Below, piece after piece: positions 7,483-13,438 of a stretch of DNA of 13,448 nt. The first letter of the stretch is position 1; each line of letters begins with the position of its first letter. The notes below the pieces were generated by a model. The model was not told the DNA's origin and ran no database searches. It worked only from the letters and a program-made list of their open reading frames with translations. The stretch lies in contig DHJG01000238.1 of NCBI GenBank assembly GCA_002404215.1, positions 1,070 to 14,517 of the forward strand. Direction: 5' to 3'. The DNA comes from Desulfosporosinus sp. UBA4726. Its GTDB lineage: Bacteria > Bacillota > Desulfitobacteriia > Desulfitobacteriales > Desulfitobacteriaceae. The translations under genes and the position numbers were made by a program.

Positions 7483-8166
7483 CTATATCGCTTTTTTATT
7501 TTGGTTAGTCAATCTACGATTAATATATAGTTGTTGAAGAATCGAAACAACGTTCATCGTTACCCAATATAACGCCAAACCAGACGGTACTGTAGCACTG
7601 ATGTAAGCAAAAAACACTGGCATAATGTACAACATCGTCTTTTGAGTTGGATCTGTGGAAGCATTTGGATTCGTTAATTTCGTTTGCAAGTATGTTGTCG
7701 CAGCAGCAAAGATTGGCAAAATAATGTGATATGAGGGAGTGAACCCATAAATTTTCGTTAAATCAAAACCTAAGAACCAATGAGCGGCCGGATTTGCAAC
7801 ATCATAAGTGAATTTGCGTAATGTACTATATAATCCCCAAAAAATCGGCAATTGAACGACAATAGGAAGACAACCACCCATAGGGTTTACTTTGTGCTCT
7901 TTATATAACTCCATGACCGCTGCATTTGCTTTTTCCTTATCATTCTTATATTTTACTTGGATAGCTTTAATTTTGGGTTGTAAATCAATCGTTTTACGCA
8001 TTGATGCCATCTGCTTATAAGTTAACGGATAAATCAGTGTTTTAATAATGATGGTCAAAAGGATAATCGCAACACCGTAATAAGGAAGACCAATTGAGGA
8101 AGACAAGTAATAAAGATTATGTAATAAATAGGTCATACCATTAACAAGACTATTAAGAATATTCAC
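7483..8166 (-). CDS. yidC: YidC/Oxa1/SpoIIIJ family membrane protein insertase
   Basis: Inserts membrane proteins, alone or with SecYEG. 227 residues, the short clostridial form: no cleavable signal peptide and no lipobox, unlike B. subtilis SpoIIIJ. Five membrane segments are visible: about 29-48, 100-116, 145-162, 178-192 and 196-214. The charged cytoplasmic hairpin loop (about 50-95) lies between the first two. NPMGGCLPIVVQLPIFWGLY and the terminal MPVFF...PSGLALYWVTMN are family signatures. The groove residue in the first conserved helix is Lys42 (TIIIKTLIYPL), where Gram-positive YidC proteins usually have Arg. The start is GTG (8164-8166), about 6 nt after AAGGAGG; that site overlaps the yidD stop codon, so translation is probably coupled. 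Confidence 0.96.
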   Translation of the reverse strand: MNILNSLVNGMTYLLHNLYYLSSSIGLPYYGVAIILLTIIIKTLIYPLTYKQMASMRKTIDLQPKIKAIQVKYKNDKEKANAAVMELYKEHKVNPMGGCLPIVVQLPIFWGLYSTLRKFTYDVANPAAHWFLGFDLTKIYGFTPSYHIILPIFAAATTYLQTKLTNPNASTDPTQKTMLYIMPVFFAYISATVPSGLALYWVTMNVVSILQQLYINRRLTNQNKKAI

Positions 8167-8177
8167 AAAAGCCCTCC

Positions 8178-8384
8178 TTAAACTGGGTCATGTCCTCCGG
8201 GGTGAAACGGATGACATTTTGAAATTCGTTTAATTGATTTCCAACTTCCACTCATAAAACCGTATTTTTTTAGAGCTTGAACAGAATACTCCGAACAAGT
8301 TGGATAAAACCGACACGTTTGTCCCTTTAAAGGAGAAATAAATTTTTGATATATGCGAATCAAAATAACTAAGAAATGTTTCAT
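8178..8384 (-). CDS. yidD: Membrane protein insertion efficiency factor YidD
   Basis: Small accessory protein that in E. coli assists YidC-dependent insertion and lies at the inner face of the membrane. 68 residues, with an amphipathic/hydrophobic N-terminus (ILIRIYQKFISPLKG), conserved Cys24, Cys30 and Cys57 (TCRFYPTCSEY; KCHPFHPGGHDPV) and the C-terminal GGHDPV motif. This is slightly shorter than many homologues because there is little tail after that motif. The ATG at 8382-8384 has only a weak upstream ribosome site. The rnpA stop is 10 nt before it, so it is probably translated by coupling. It lies directly between rnpA and yidC, the usual place. Confidence 0.96.
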   Translation of the reverse strand: MKHFLVILIRIYQKFISPLKGQTCRFYPTCSEYSVQALKKYGFMSGSWKSIKRISKCHPFHPGGHDPV

Positions 8385-8394
8385 AAAATTTTAC

Positions 8395-8730
8395 TCACTT
8401 TTTAATTAAAGCATTAGCATTCTTTAACATATTCATCATAGACTTTTCGACTTCCAAATAGGAAACTCCTTTGATTCCAACTCTAGCAATGAGAATTATT
8501 TGTATATCGTTTTTAATTTCCGTCAAATGAAGACGGATAACTTCTCGCATAAGCCTTCTTGCACGATTTCTCTGAACTGAATTGCCAACTTTTTTCGAGG
8601 CAATAAAGCCAAATCGTTTAGGACCTTTTAGTACATAAATAGCGACGTGTTTTACAGAATAGTTTTTCCCATCCGCAAATACTGCTTGATACATCGATTT
8701 TTTGCGTAAGCGAAATATTCTTTTAAGCAT
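8395..8730 (-). CDS. rnpA: Ribonuclease P protein component
   Basis: Protein subunit of RNase P, which assists the catalytic RNA in removing 5' leaders from tRNA precursors. 111 residues, normal length. The family signature is clear: GFIASKKVGNSVQRNRARRLMREV, given here by its key parts KKVGNSV (46-52) and the RNR motif RNRARRLMRE (54-63). The central beta-sheet region precedes it. The ATG is 4 nt after GGAGG, a rather short spacing. It lies 129 bp downstream of rpmH with an intrinsic terminator in between, so part of its transcription must be readthrough from the rpmH promoter or come from an internal promoter. Confidence 0.97.
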   Translation of the reverse strand: MLKRIFRLRKKSMYQAVFADGKNYSVKHVAIYVLKGPKRFGFIASKKVGNSVQRNRARRLMREVIRLHLTEIKNDIQIILIARVGIKGVSYLEVEKSMMNMLKNANALIKK

Positions 8731-8834
8731 AATTCCTCCAGGCTTACATACCTAAGATTCAGTAATATTCTAACTCGCAAAGACTAAGTTTAAACGTTCT
8801 CTGAAGTTAGTTGGAGATATAAAAAAATTTATTT

Positions 8835-8861
8835 AAAAAAAGGCCACATAATTGCGGCCTT
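8835..8861 (-). terminator. Terminator/attenuator directly behind rpmH
   Basis: On the minus strand AAGGCC (with two further pairs, one G-U) closes on GGCCTT around a 6-nt AATTAT loop and is followed by a T-run (A-run at 8835-8839). The arms are 8856-8861 and 8840-8845. The stem begins inside the rpmH stop codon. Its position between two genes usually cotranscribed suggests partial termination, giving more L34 message than rnpA message; that role is inference. Confidence 0.78.
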
Positions 8862-8994
8862 AAACTGATAATTTTTTGCGACCTTTTAATCGACGGCGCT
8901 TTATAACATTTCGCCCCGTTGGCGTACTCATCCTACTTAAAAAACCATGGACTCGCTTATGACGCCGATTTTTCGGTTGGTATGTTCTCTTCAA
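8860..8994 (-). CDS. rpmH: 50S ribosomal protein L34
   Basis: Small basic ribosomal protein of the large subunit, always next to oriC in this group. My minus-strand translation gives 44 residues, the standard length, beginning MKRTYQPKNRRHKR and ending GRNVIKRRRLKGRKKLSV, with HGFLSRM and STPTGRN as conserved parts. The start codon is TTG (8992-8994); the canonical MKRT beginning and the strong AAGGAGG ribosome site (minus strand, 9005-9011), 10 nt away, fix it. A near-consensus promoter lies at 9059-9088 and a terminator overlaps the stop codon. Confidence 0.98.
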   Translation of the reverse strand: MKRTYQPKNRRHKRVHGFLSRMSTPTGRNVIKRRRLKGRKKLSV

Positions 8995-9058
8995 TTTAAC
9001 GACACCTCCTTATATTACAAACGAAAAAACTATTCGCAGCAATCAAACTTACTTAGAG

Positions 9059-9088
9059 ATTATACCCTAATAATTTTTAATCTGTCAA
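9059..9088 (-). promoter_or_regulatory. Near-consensus housekeeping promoter for rpmH
   Basis: On the minus strand TTGACA (9083-9088) and TATAAT (9059-9064), both perfect hexamers, are separated by 18 bp. Transcription would start around 9052, about 55-60 nt before the rpmH start codon. The promoter lies about 19 bp from the nearest DnaA box (9107-9115), so origin-bound DnaA could influence it. Confidence 0.88.
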
Positions 9089-9106
9089 GCAAAGGACTTT
9101 AAAAAG

Positions 9107-9303
9107 TGTGGATAACCTAATGGCCTATAAAGTTATCCACTGTGAATAATTTGACCAAACCTATTATCTACCTGTTGATAACCCTCGTGAAACTTGATAT
9201 TATGTTTCTATACCTTCCTGCGACACTAATAATCGCGTAATTTTTTATCCACAATATGAATTTTGGCCAAGTTATCCACAAATGTGTATAAGTTTGTGTA
9301 TAA
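9107..9303. other. oriC upstream subregion: DnaA box cluster
   Basis: Eight DnaA boxes lie between rpmH and dnaA. Perfect TTATCCACA: 9107-9115 (minus), 9245-9253 (plus), 9272-9280 (plus). TTATNCACA variants: 9141-9149 (minus, TTATTCACA), 9283-9291 and 9295-9303 (both minus, TTATACACA). One-mismatch boxes: 9133-9141 (plus, TTATCCACT) and 9173-9181 (minus, TTATCAACA). The pair at 9133 and 9141 is inverted and shares one base. The last four lie downstream of the likely dnaA promoter, in the dnaA leader. This arrangement matches the incAB-type half of a bipartite Firmicute origin. No other gene is present in the 358-bp gap 8995-9352. Confidence 0.93.
9175..9203 (+). promoter_or_regulatory. Probable dnaA promoter
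   Basis: TTGATA (9175-9180) and TATTAT (9198-9203) with a 17-bp spacer, each one mismatch from consensus. Transcription would start near 9210, giving a leader of about 140 nt. The -35 hexamer lies inside a one-mismatch DnaA box (9173-9181), so DnaA binding would be expected to repress its own gene, as known for B. subtilis dnaA. Confidence 0.7.
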
Positions 9304-9337
9304 CTTTTTTATTGTCATCTTTCTAACATTCTTAGAC

Positions 9338-9346
9338 AAGGGAGGT
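9338..9346 (+). promoter_or_regulatory. Ribosome binding site fixing the dnaA start
   Basis: AAGGGAGGT immediately precedes the ATG at 9353, with 7 nt between GGAGG and the start codon. The frame is open further upstream to a TTG at 9263, but that extension has no ribosome site, would run across three DnaA boxes and does not resemble DnaA domain I. Confidence 0.9.
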
Positions 9347-9352
9347 CCGTTC

Positions 9353-10714
9353 ATGCCACCTCAACCAATTTCACCTCAATTATTGTGGCAGGAAACACTA
9401 GAAAAACTGAAAAACGAACTTTCTAAGCCAAGTTTTGAAACTTGGCTTAGTTCCACCCGGCTTCTTCATATTGATGGTGACACGCTTATCATTAGTGTTC
9501 CCAATGAATTTGCCAAAGATTGGCTAGAAAGTCGATATGCTACTATGATTCGATCTTCTGTTCAATCTATTTTAGGACATTCTGTGAGCCTGCGATTTAT
9601 AATACCCTCTCCAGAAGGACCCTACGGAGAGGATCCTACTCTCACTGTACCCACGGCTACTGTAAATCCAAAAAATGATAAACCAATGCCTAATTCTCTC
9701 AATTCTAAAAACACCTTTGACACGTTTGTCATTGGAAACAGCAACCGTTTTGCCCACGCAGCTTCTTTAGCTGTAGCCGAATCACCCGCAAAATCATACA
9801 ATCCTCTATTTATCTATGGAGGAGTTGGACTGGGAAAAACCCACCTTATGCATGCTATTGGCCATCATGTCCTTCAACGATCTCCTAACACTAAAGTCCT
9901 TTATGTTTCCAGCGAGAAATTTACAAATGAGTTGATTGATTCCATCAGGGACGAAAACTCTATCGAATTTCGCAATCATTACCGGAATGTCGATATTCTT
10001 CTTATTGACGATATTCAATTTTTAGCCGGCAAAGAGCGGACTCAAGAAGAGTTCTTTCATACATTTAACGCGCTCCACGAAGCAAATAAACAAATTATTA
10101 TTTCTTCCGATCGCCCTCCTAAAGAAATTCCAACCTTAGAAGACCGTTTGCGTTCTCGGTTTGAATGGGGACTCATAACAGATATTCAGGCCCCAGATTT
10201 AGAAACCCGAATTGCTATCTTAAGAAAGAAAGCCAAGATGGAAAATTTGCAGGTTCCTAATGAAGTAATGGTATACATTGCGGATAAAATTCATTCCAAC
10301 ATTCGTGAACTTGAAGGAGCTCTTATTCGCGTTATGGCTTATGCCTCCCTAAGTTCTATTCCCATTACCGCGGAAGTAGCCGTAGAAGCATTGAAGGATA
10401 TTTTGCCAGCTAATAATACCAAACAAATAACGATTGATATAATCCAACATTCCGTTGCCGACTATTTTCACCTATCTCAAAGCGAGTTCAAAGCTAAAAA
10501 AAGGACACGTGCCGTGGCCTTTCCGCGCCAAATTGCCATGTATCTATCACGCCAACTGACCGATTCCTCCTTGCCCAAGATCGGCGACGAATTTGGTGGA
10601 AGAGATCACACCACCGTAATGCATGCACATGATAAAATTTCGCAAGCCCTACGTAATGATCCCTTATTAGAAAAAAAAGTTAATGAAATGATTCAACGTA
10701 TACAATCTGAATAA
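9353..10714 (+). CDS. dnaA: Chromosomal replication initiator protein DnaA
   Basis: AAA+ ATPase that binds DnaA boxes at oriC, melts the origin and loads the helicase; it is also a transcription factor. 453 residues. Domain I (about 1-85) carries the LWQETLEKLK and PSFETWL helices that contact the helicase and regulators, followed by a short variable linker (about 86-118). The AAA+ domain begins at NTFDTFVIGNSNRFAHAA and has Walker A GGVGLGKTH (156-164), Walker B ILLIDD (215-220) and the LRSRF region (266-270) following SSDRPPKEIP. Domain IV ends with the DnaA-box-recognition signature GGRDHTTVMHAHDKI (415-429). The ATG at 9353 has a strong ribosome site. The gene is embedded in the bipartite origin, with box clusters on both sides, and is followed by dnaN after 267 bp. 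Confidence 0.99.
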   Translation: MPPQPISPQLLWQETLEKLKNELSKPSFETWLSSTRLLHIDGDTLIISVPNEFAKDWLESRYATMIRSSVQSILGHSVSLRFIIPSPEGPYGEDPTLTVPTATVNPKNDKPMPNSLNSKNTFDTFVIGNSNRFAHAASLAVAESPAKSYNPLFIYGGVGLGKTHLMHAIGHHVLQRSPNTKVLYVSSEKFTNELIDSIRDENSIEFRNHYRNVDILLIDDIQFLAGKERTQEEFFHTFNALHEANKQIIISSDRPPKEIPTLEDRLRSRFEWGLITDIQAPDLETRIAILRKKAKMENLQVPNEVMVYIADKIHSNIRELEGALIRVMAYASLSSIPITAEVAVEALKDILPANNTKQITIDIIQHSVADYFHLSQSEFKAKKRTRAVAFPRQIAMYLSRQLTDSSLPKIGDEFGGRDHTTVMHAHDKISQALRNDPLLEKKVNEMIQRIQSE

Positions 10715-10736
10715 AGAAAACTTGGTATATTTCAGG

Positions 10737-10880
10737 TGTGGATAAACTGTTAATAGTATCGTCGATATATAAAACCACATATCCACATGTGGACATGTGG
10801 ATAACCTTAATACGTTTATCCACATCCTTTTCAACATCATTTTTCTCAGTATCCTAGCACTATTTATTTACTTATCCACA
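10737..10880. other. oriC downstream subregion: DnaA box cluster between dnaA and dnaN
   Basis: Perfect TTATCCACA boxes: 10737-10745 (minus), 10796-10804 (minus), 10816-10824 (plus), 10872-10880 (plus). A one-mismatch box ATATCCACA lies at 10779-10787 (plus). It forms a near-palindrome with a two-mismatch copy at 10788-10796 (minus), whose centre TCCACATGTGGA (10782-10793) is a perfect palindrome. The last plus-strand box points into the CTA-rich unwinding element. Together with the upstream cluster this makes a bipartite origin of the Bacillus type. Confidence 0.93.
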
Positions 10881-10882
10881 TG

Positions 10883-10911
10883 TTGACAAGCAATACTACT
10901 ATAACTACTAT
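10883..10911 (+). promoter_or_regulatory. Candidate dnaN promoter overlapping the unwinding element
   Basis: TTGACA (10883-10888, perfect) and TACTAT (10906-10911, one mismatch from consensus) with a 17-bp spacer. Transcription would start near 10918, about 64 nt before the dnaN ATG. The -10 region consists of the CTA repeats of the putative unwinding element, so transcription and origin opening would use the same DNA. Confidence 0.65.
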
Positions 10912-10935
10912 TTTATTATCTTATTATTATTACGC
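10889..10935 (+). other. Probable origin unwinding element with DnaA-trio-like repeats
   Basis: About 15 nt after the last DnaA box comes a CTA-phased run: CTACTA (10896-10901), CTACTA (10905-10910), then TTT TAT TAT and an AT-only stretch with repeated ATT. In B. subtilis a similar CTACTATTA-type run beside two DnaA boxes and a GC-rich spacer is the DnaA-trio element, on which DnaA assembles a filament on one strand to open the duplex. The orientation (box on the plus strand, trios downstream toward dnaN) is the same. Here the usual GC-rich spacer is replaced by TGTTGACAAG. Confidence 0.75.
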
Positions 10936-10981
10936 TCATTTAGAACTAATAACGATAAATTTTTAGGAGGATTAAGTTTAT

Positions 10982-12085
10982 ATGAAAATCTTCTGTTCAA
11001 AAGACGCACTGCTTTCCGGAGTAAATGCTGTCCAACGGGCCGTATCCAATAAAAATACATTACCCATTCTTCAAGGAGTCTTAATAAAAGCTGAGGGACA
11101 GTTTTTACAATTTGCAGCGACTGATCTTGAAATGGGGATTCGTTGTGAGGTTCCGGCCCAAGTAAGTGAAGAAGGCACAATCGTTGTACCTGCCAAACTC
11201 TTTACAGAAGTTGTACGTAAATTACCGGACACAACTATTACTTTAGAAGAAAAAGATAAGGCTATTACTATTTGTTACCATCAATCTGCTATTGTAATAA
11301 ATGGGTACGATCCAGAGGAATTTCCTTTACTTCCAGATCTGATGGATCCAATATCTTTTACATTACCTACTTCAATATTTAAAAATATGATTCGTCAAAC
11401 TGTCTTTTCCTGTGCTACAGAAGAAAATCGGCCTGTGTTTAATGGCACACTTTTACAAATTGATGGTTCAAGTCTTCGTCTCGTTGCAACCGATACACAT
11501 CGCCTGGCTTATAGCATAGCTGAGATACCTAACTCTGAAGAATTACAATTCAGTGGAATTATCCCCGCTAAAACCTTGTCTGAAATATATCGCTTACTTA
11601 GAGATGAGGATGAAGTCTTAACAATTAGTTTTAGTACTTCTCAAGTTGTCTTTAATTTTGGGTTTATTTATTTAGTTTCACGTCTTATTGAAGGTCAATT
11701 CCCAAACTACAAACAAGTTATTCCTCAGTCGTGTGAAACTAAAGTCAATCTATCCGTGAAAAGTTTCTTAGAAGCTGTCGAGCGGGCCTCACTACTATCT
11801 CGTGATAAGACTGGAGCTAATATAATTCGAATAAATGTTGAAAAAACCGAATTAAGAATTGACCAAACGTCTGAATTGGGTACGATAGCGGAGCAGATAG
11901 AGATTGAAATGGAAGGAAAAGATGTAATTATTGCATTTAACGCAAAATTCCTCATTGATGCGTTAAAAGTTATCGATAGTGATCAGATTATTTTTGAACT
12001 CTCTGGTCCGTTTAGTCCTGGAGTGATGCGTCCAGTAGATAATCCAAACTACCTATACCTTGTATTGCCGGTTAGAACGTCTTAA
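10982..12085 (+). CDS. dnaN: DNA polymerase III beta subunit (sliding clamp)
   Basis: Ring-shaped homodimeric clamp that tethers the replicative polymerase and binds many repair and regulatory partners. 367 residues, typical length, with the three-fold repeat of clamp domains. Recognisable parts are the N-terminal MKIFCSKDALLSGVNAVQRAV with the NTLPILQGVLI strand, the central ENRPVFNGTLL and LVATDTHRLAYS motif, and the C-terminal FSPGVMRPVDNPNYLYLVLPVR. The ATG at 10982 is 11 nt after AGGAGG (10965-10970), a rather long spacing, but no better start exists nearby. It lies downstream of the origin half with its own candidate promoter and runs almost directly into recF (8-nt gap). Confidence 0.98.
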   Translation: MKIFCSKDALLSGVNAVQRAVSNKNTLPILQGVLIKAEGQFLQFAATDLEMGIRCEVPAQVSEEGTIVVPAKLFTEVVRKLPDTTITLEEKDKAITICYHQSAIVINGYDPEEFPLLPDLMDPISFTLPTSIFKNMIRQTVFSCATEENRPVFNGTLLQIDGSSLRLVATDTHRLAYSIAEIPNSEELQFSGIIPAKTLSEIYRLLRDEDEVLTISFSTSQVVFNFGFIYLVSRLIEGQFPNYKQVIPQSCETKVNLSVKSFLEAVERASLLSRDKTGANIIRINVEKTELRIDQTSELGTIAEQIEIEMEGKDVIIAFNAKFLIDALKVIDSDQIIFELSGPFSPGVMRPVDNPNYLYLVLPVRTS

Positions 12086-12093
12086 CTTAAATT

Positions 12094-13188
12094 ATGATGA
12101 TTAAAAACTTACGCCTACAAAATTTTCGTAACTATGAAGATGAATTAGTACAATTTGTGCCTGGAACTAATATACTTGTTGGAGACAATGGCCAAGGTAA
12201 GACTAATGTTATAGAGGGAATCTATTATATTCTGACAGGTAAGTCTTATAGGGTTCAACGTGAACAAGAACTTTTGCGTTGGAATCAAAGTGAGTTCCAT
12301 CTCTTCGGAGATTTTTTGTTGTCCCATCATAAAGTTTCTTTAGAGAGTCACTATAGAGATAAAAAAAAAATAGTGAAGGTTAATAAAGTACCTTGTCAAC
12401 GTTTGTCTGATTTTGTTGGTACTATTAACGTAATCTTCTTTTCTCCAGATGATCTTATTATTATAAAAGGGGGGCCTACGGAAAGAAGGCGATTTCTAGA
12501 CTTGCATATTGCACAAATACGTCCAGGTCATGTAAGCCTTCTTAACGCTTATAATAAGGTCATTCAGCAAAAAAGTGCTCTATTGAAATCATATGTAGAA
12601 AGGTCCCTTAAATATTCACAATTACAGCTTTGGAATCAACAAATTATTGAGTTGGGAGTAAAGATAATTCGCAATAGAGTGGATCTGACGAAACGATTAC
12701 AAGTTGTGGCAGATAATATCTATGGAAATTTAACCTCTCATAAAGAAATTTTGCAGGTTGTTTATTTGGCTTTAGGTAAAAAAGATATAGCTGAAGCCAT
12801 CTCTGAATTTCCGCAATTACTTAATGATAAATTAGAGTTAGAAATGGAACGTCAGATGGTACTCATTGGTCCACATCGTGACGATCTCCAGATCCTTCTA
12901 AACGATAAACCTGCACGTTTATATGCTTCACAGGGACAACAGCGTTCGTTAGTTTTAACTTTAAAATTAGCTGAACTAGAGCTTATTCGTGAAGAAAAAG
13001 GAGAATATCCCCTCCTATTACTCGATGATGTGTTGTCTGAATTGGATATATTTAGGAGAGACTACTTAATAAAGTTTATTGAGTCATCGAATATTCAAAC
13101 TTTGATAACTATGACAAGTGCTGAAACTCATCTTAAGGCAGGTGCACTTTACCATGTGGAACAGGGTCATATAAGGAGGAAGCAATAA
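12094..13188 (+). CDS. recF: DNA replication and repair protein RecF
   Basis: SMC-like ABC-type ATPase that helps load RecA at gapped DNA and stalled forks together with RecO and RecR. 364 residues. Walker A GDNGQGKT (30-37) follows the typical IKNLRLQNFRNYE start. The middle contains FFSPDDLIIIKGGPTERRRFLD. The ABC signature region is YASQGQQRSLVLTLKLAE (about 277-294) and Walker B/D-loop is LLLLDDVLSELD (307-318). The ATG at 12094 is followed directly by a second ATG (12097). Neither has a visible ribosome site, and the dnaN stop lies only 8 nt upstream, so translation probably depends on dnaN termination. The S4-domain gene that B. subtilis has between dnaN and recF (yaaA) is absent. Confidence 0.97.
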   Translation: MMIKNLRLQNFRNYEDELVQFVPGTNILVGDNGQGKTNVIEGIYYILTGKSYRVQREQELLRWNQSEFHLFGDFLLSHHKVSLESHYRDKKKIVKVNKVPCQRLSDFVGTINVIFFSPDDLIIIKGGPTERRRFLDLHIAQIRPGHVSLLNAYNKVIQQKSALLKSYVERSLKYSQLQLWNQQIIELGVKIIRNRVDLTKRLQVVADNIYGNLTSHKEILQVVYLALGKKDIAEAISEFPQLLNDKLELEMERQMVLIGPHRDDLQILLNDKPARLYASQGQQRSLVLTLKLAELELIREEKGEYPLLLLDDVLSELDIFRRDYLIKFIESSNIQTLITMTSAETHLKAGALYHVEQGHIRRKQ

Positions 13189-13434
13189 ATGTACCTACAT
13201 CTTGGCAGTGATATTCTAATTAAAAAAGATAAAGTAGTTGCCATCATAGACTTAGAAATTGCTACAGTAGGTAAAACTAATGAAAATTTTTTAGATATAC
13301 TGAAGCAAAATAAGAAGATTAATTATGTTTCCGAACCTGGAAAAGAAAAGACATTAATTATTACGTTAAATGGTTATTATTTATCACCTATATCTTCAAC
13401 TACCTTATTTAAGCGTTCTTCTGAACTTGTTTGA
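13189..13434 (+). CDS. remB: RemB/YaaB family (DUF370) regulator
   Basis: 81-residue DUF370 protein. The family includes RemA, a DNA-binding activator of extracellular matrix genes in B. subtilis, and its neighbour-type paralogue RemB (YaaB), which sits between recF and gyrB exactly as here. It begins MYLHLGSDILIKKDKVVAIIDLE and contains YYLSPISSTTLFKR, both family hallmarks; the middle is divergent. The ATG is adjacent to the recF stop codon, with AAGGAGGA (13173-13180) inside the end of recF. It is transcribed with recF. Whether it controls matrix genes in this organism cannot be told from sequence. Confidence 0.92.
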   Translation: MYLHLGSDILIKKDKVVAIIDLEIATVGKTNENFLDILKQNKKINYVSEPGKEKTLIITLNGYYLSPISSTTLFKRSSELV

Positions 13435-13438
13435 GGGG
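13433..13438 (+). promoter_or_regulatory. Possible ribosome site for the gene beyond the right edge
   Basis: GAGGGG overlaps the remB stop codon and would serve a gene starting just past the window, where gyrB is the expected neighbour. No start codon with correct spacing is inside the remaining 10 bases, so this is only a suggestion. Confidence 0.3.

Noticed and set aside
9263..9352. N-terminal extension of DnaA from an upstream in-frame TTG
   Set aside because: No ribosome site; the stretch runs across three DnaA boxes and encodes a hydrophobic segment unlike DnaA domain I. The ATG at 9353 has a strong site.
10755..10770. Possible Spo0A box (GTCGA core) in the downstream origin
   Set aside because: Only the short core matches, which is expected by chance in a 267-bp AT-rich spacer.
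11675..11690. Second parS-like half site (GTTTCACGT) in dnaN
   Set aside because: Only about 10 of 16 positions match and the CACGTG core is broken; explained by Val-Ser-Arg codons.
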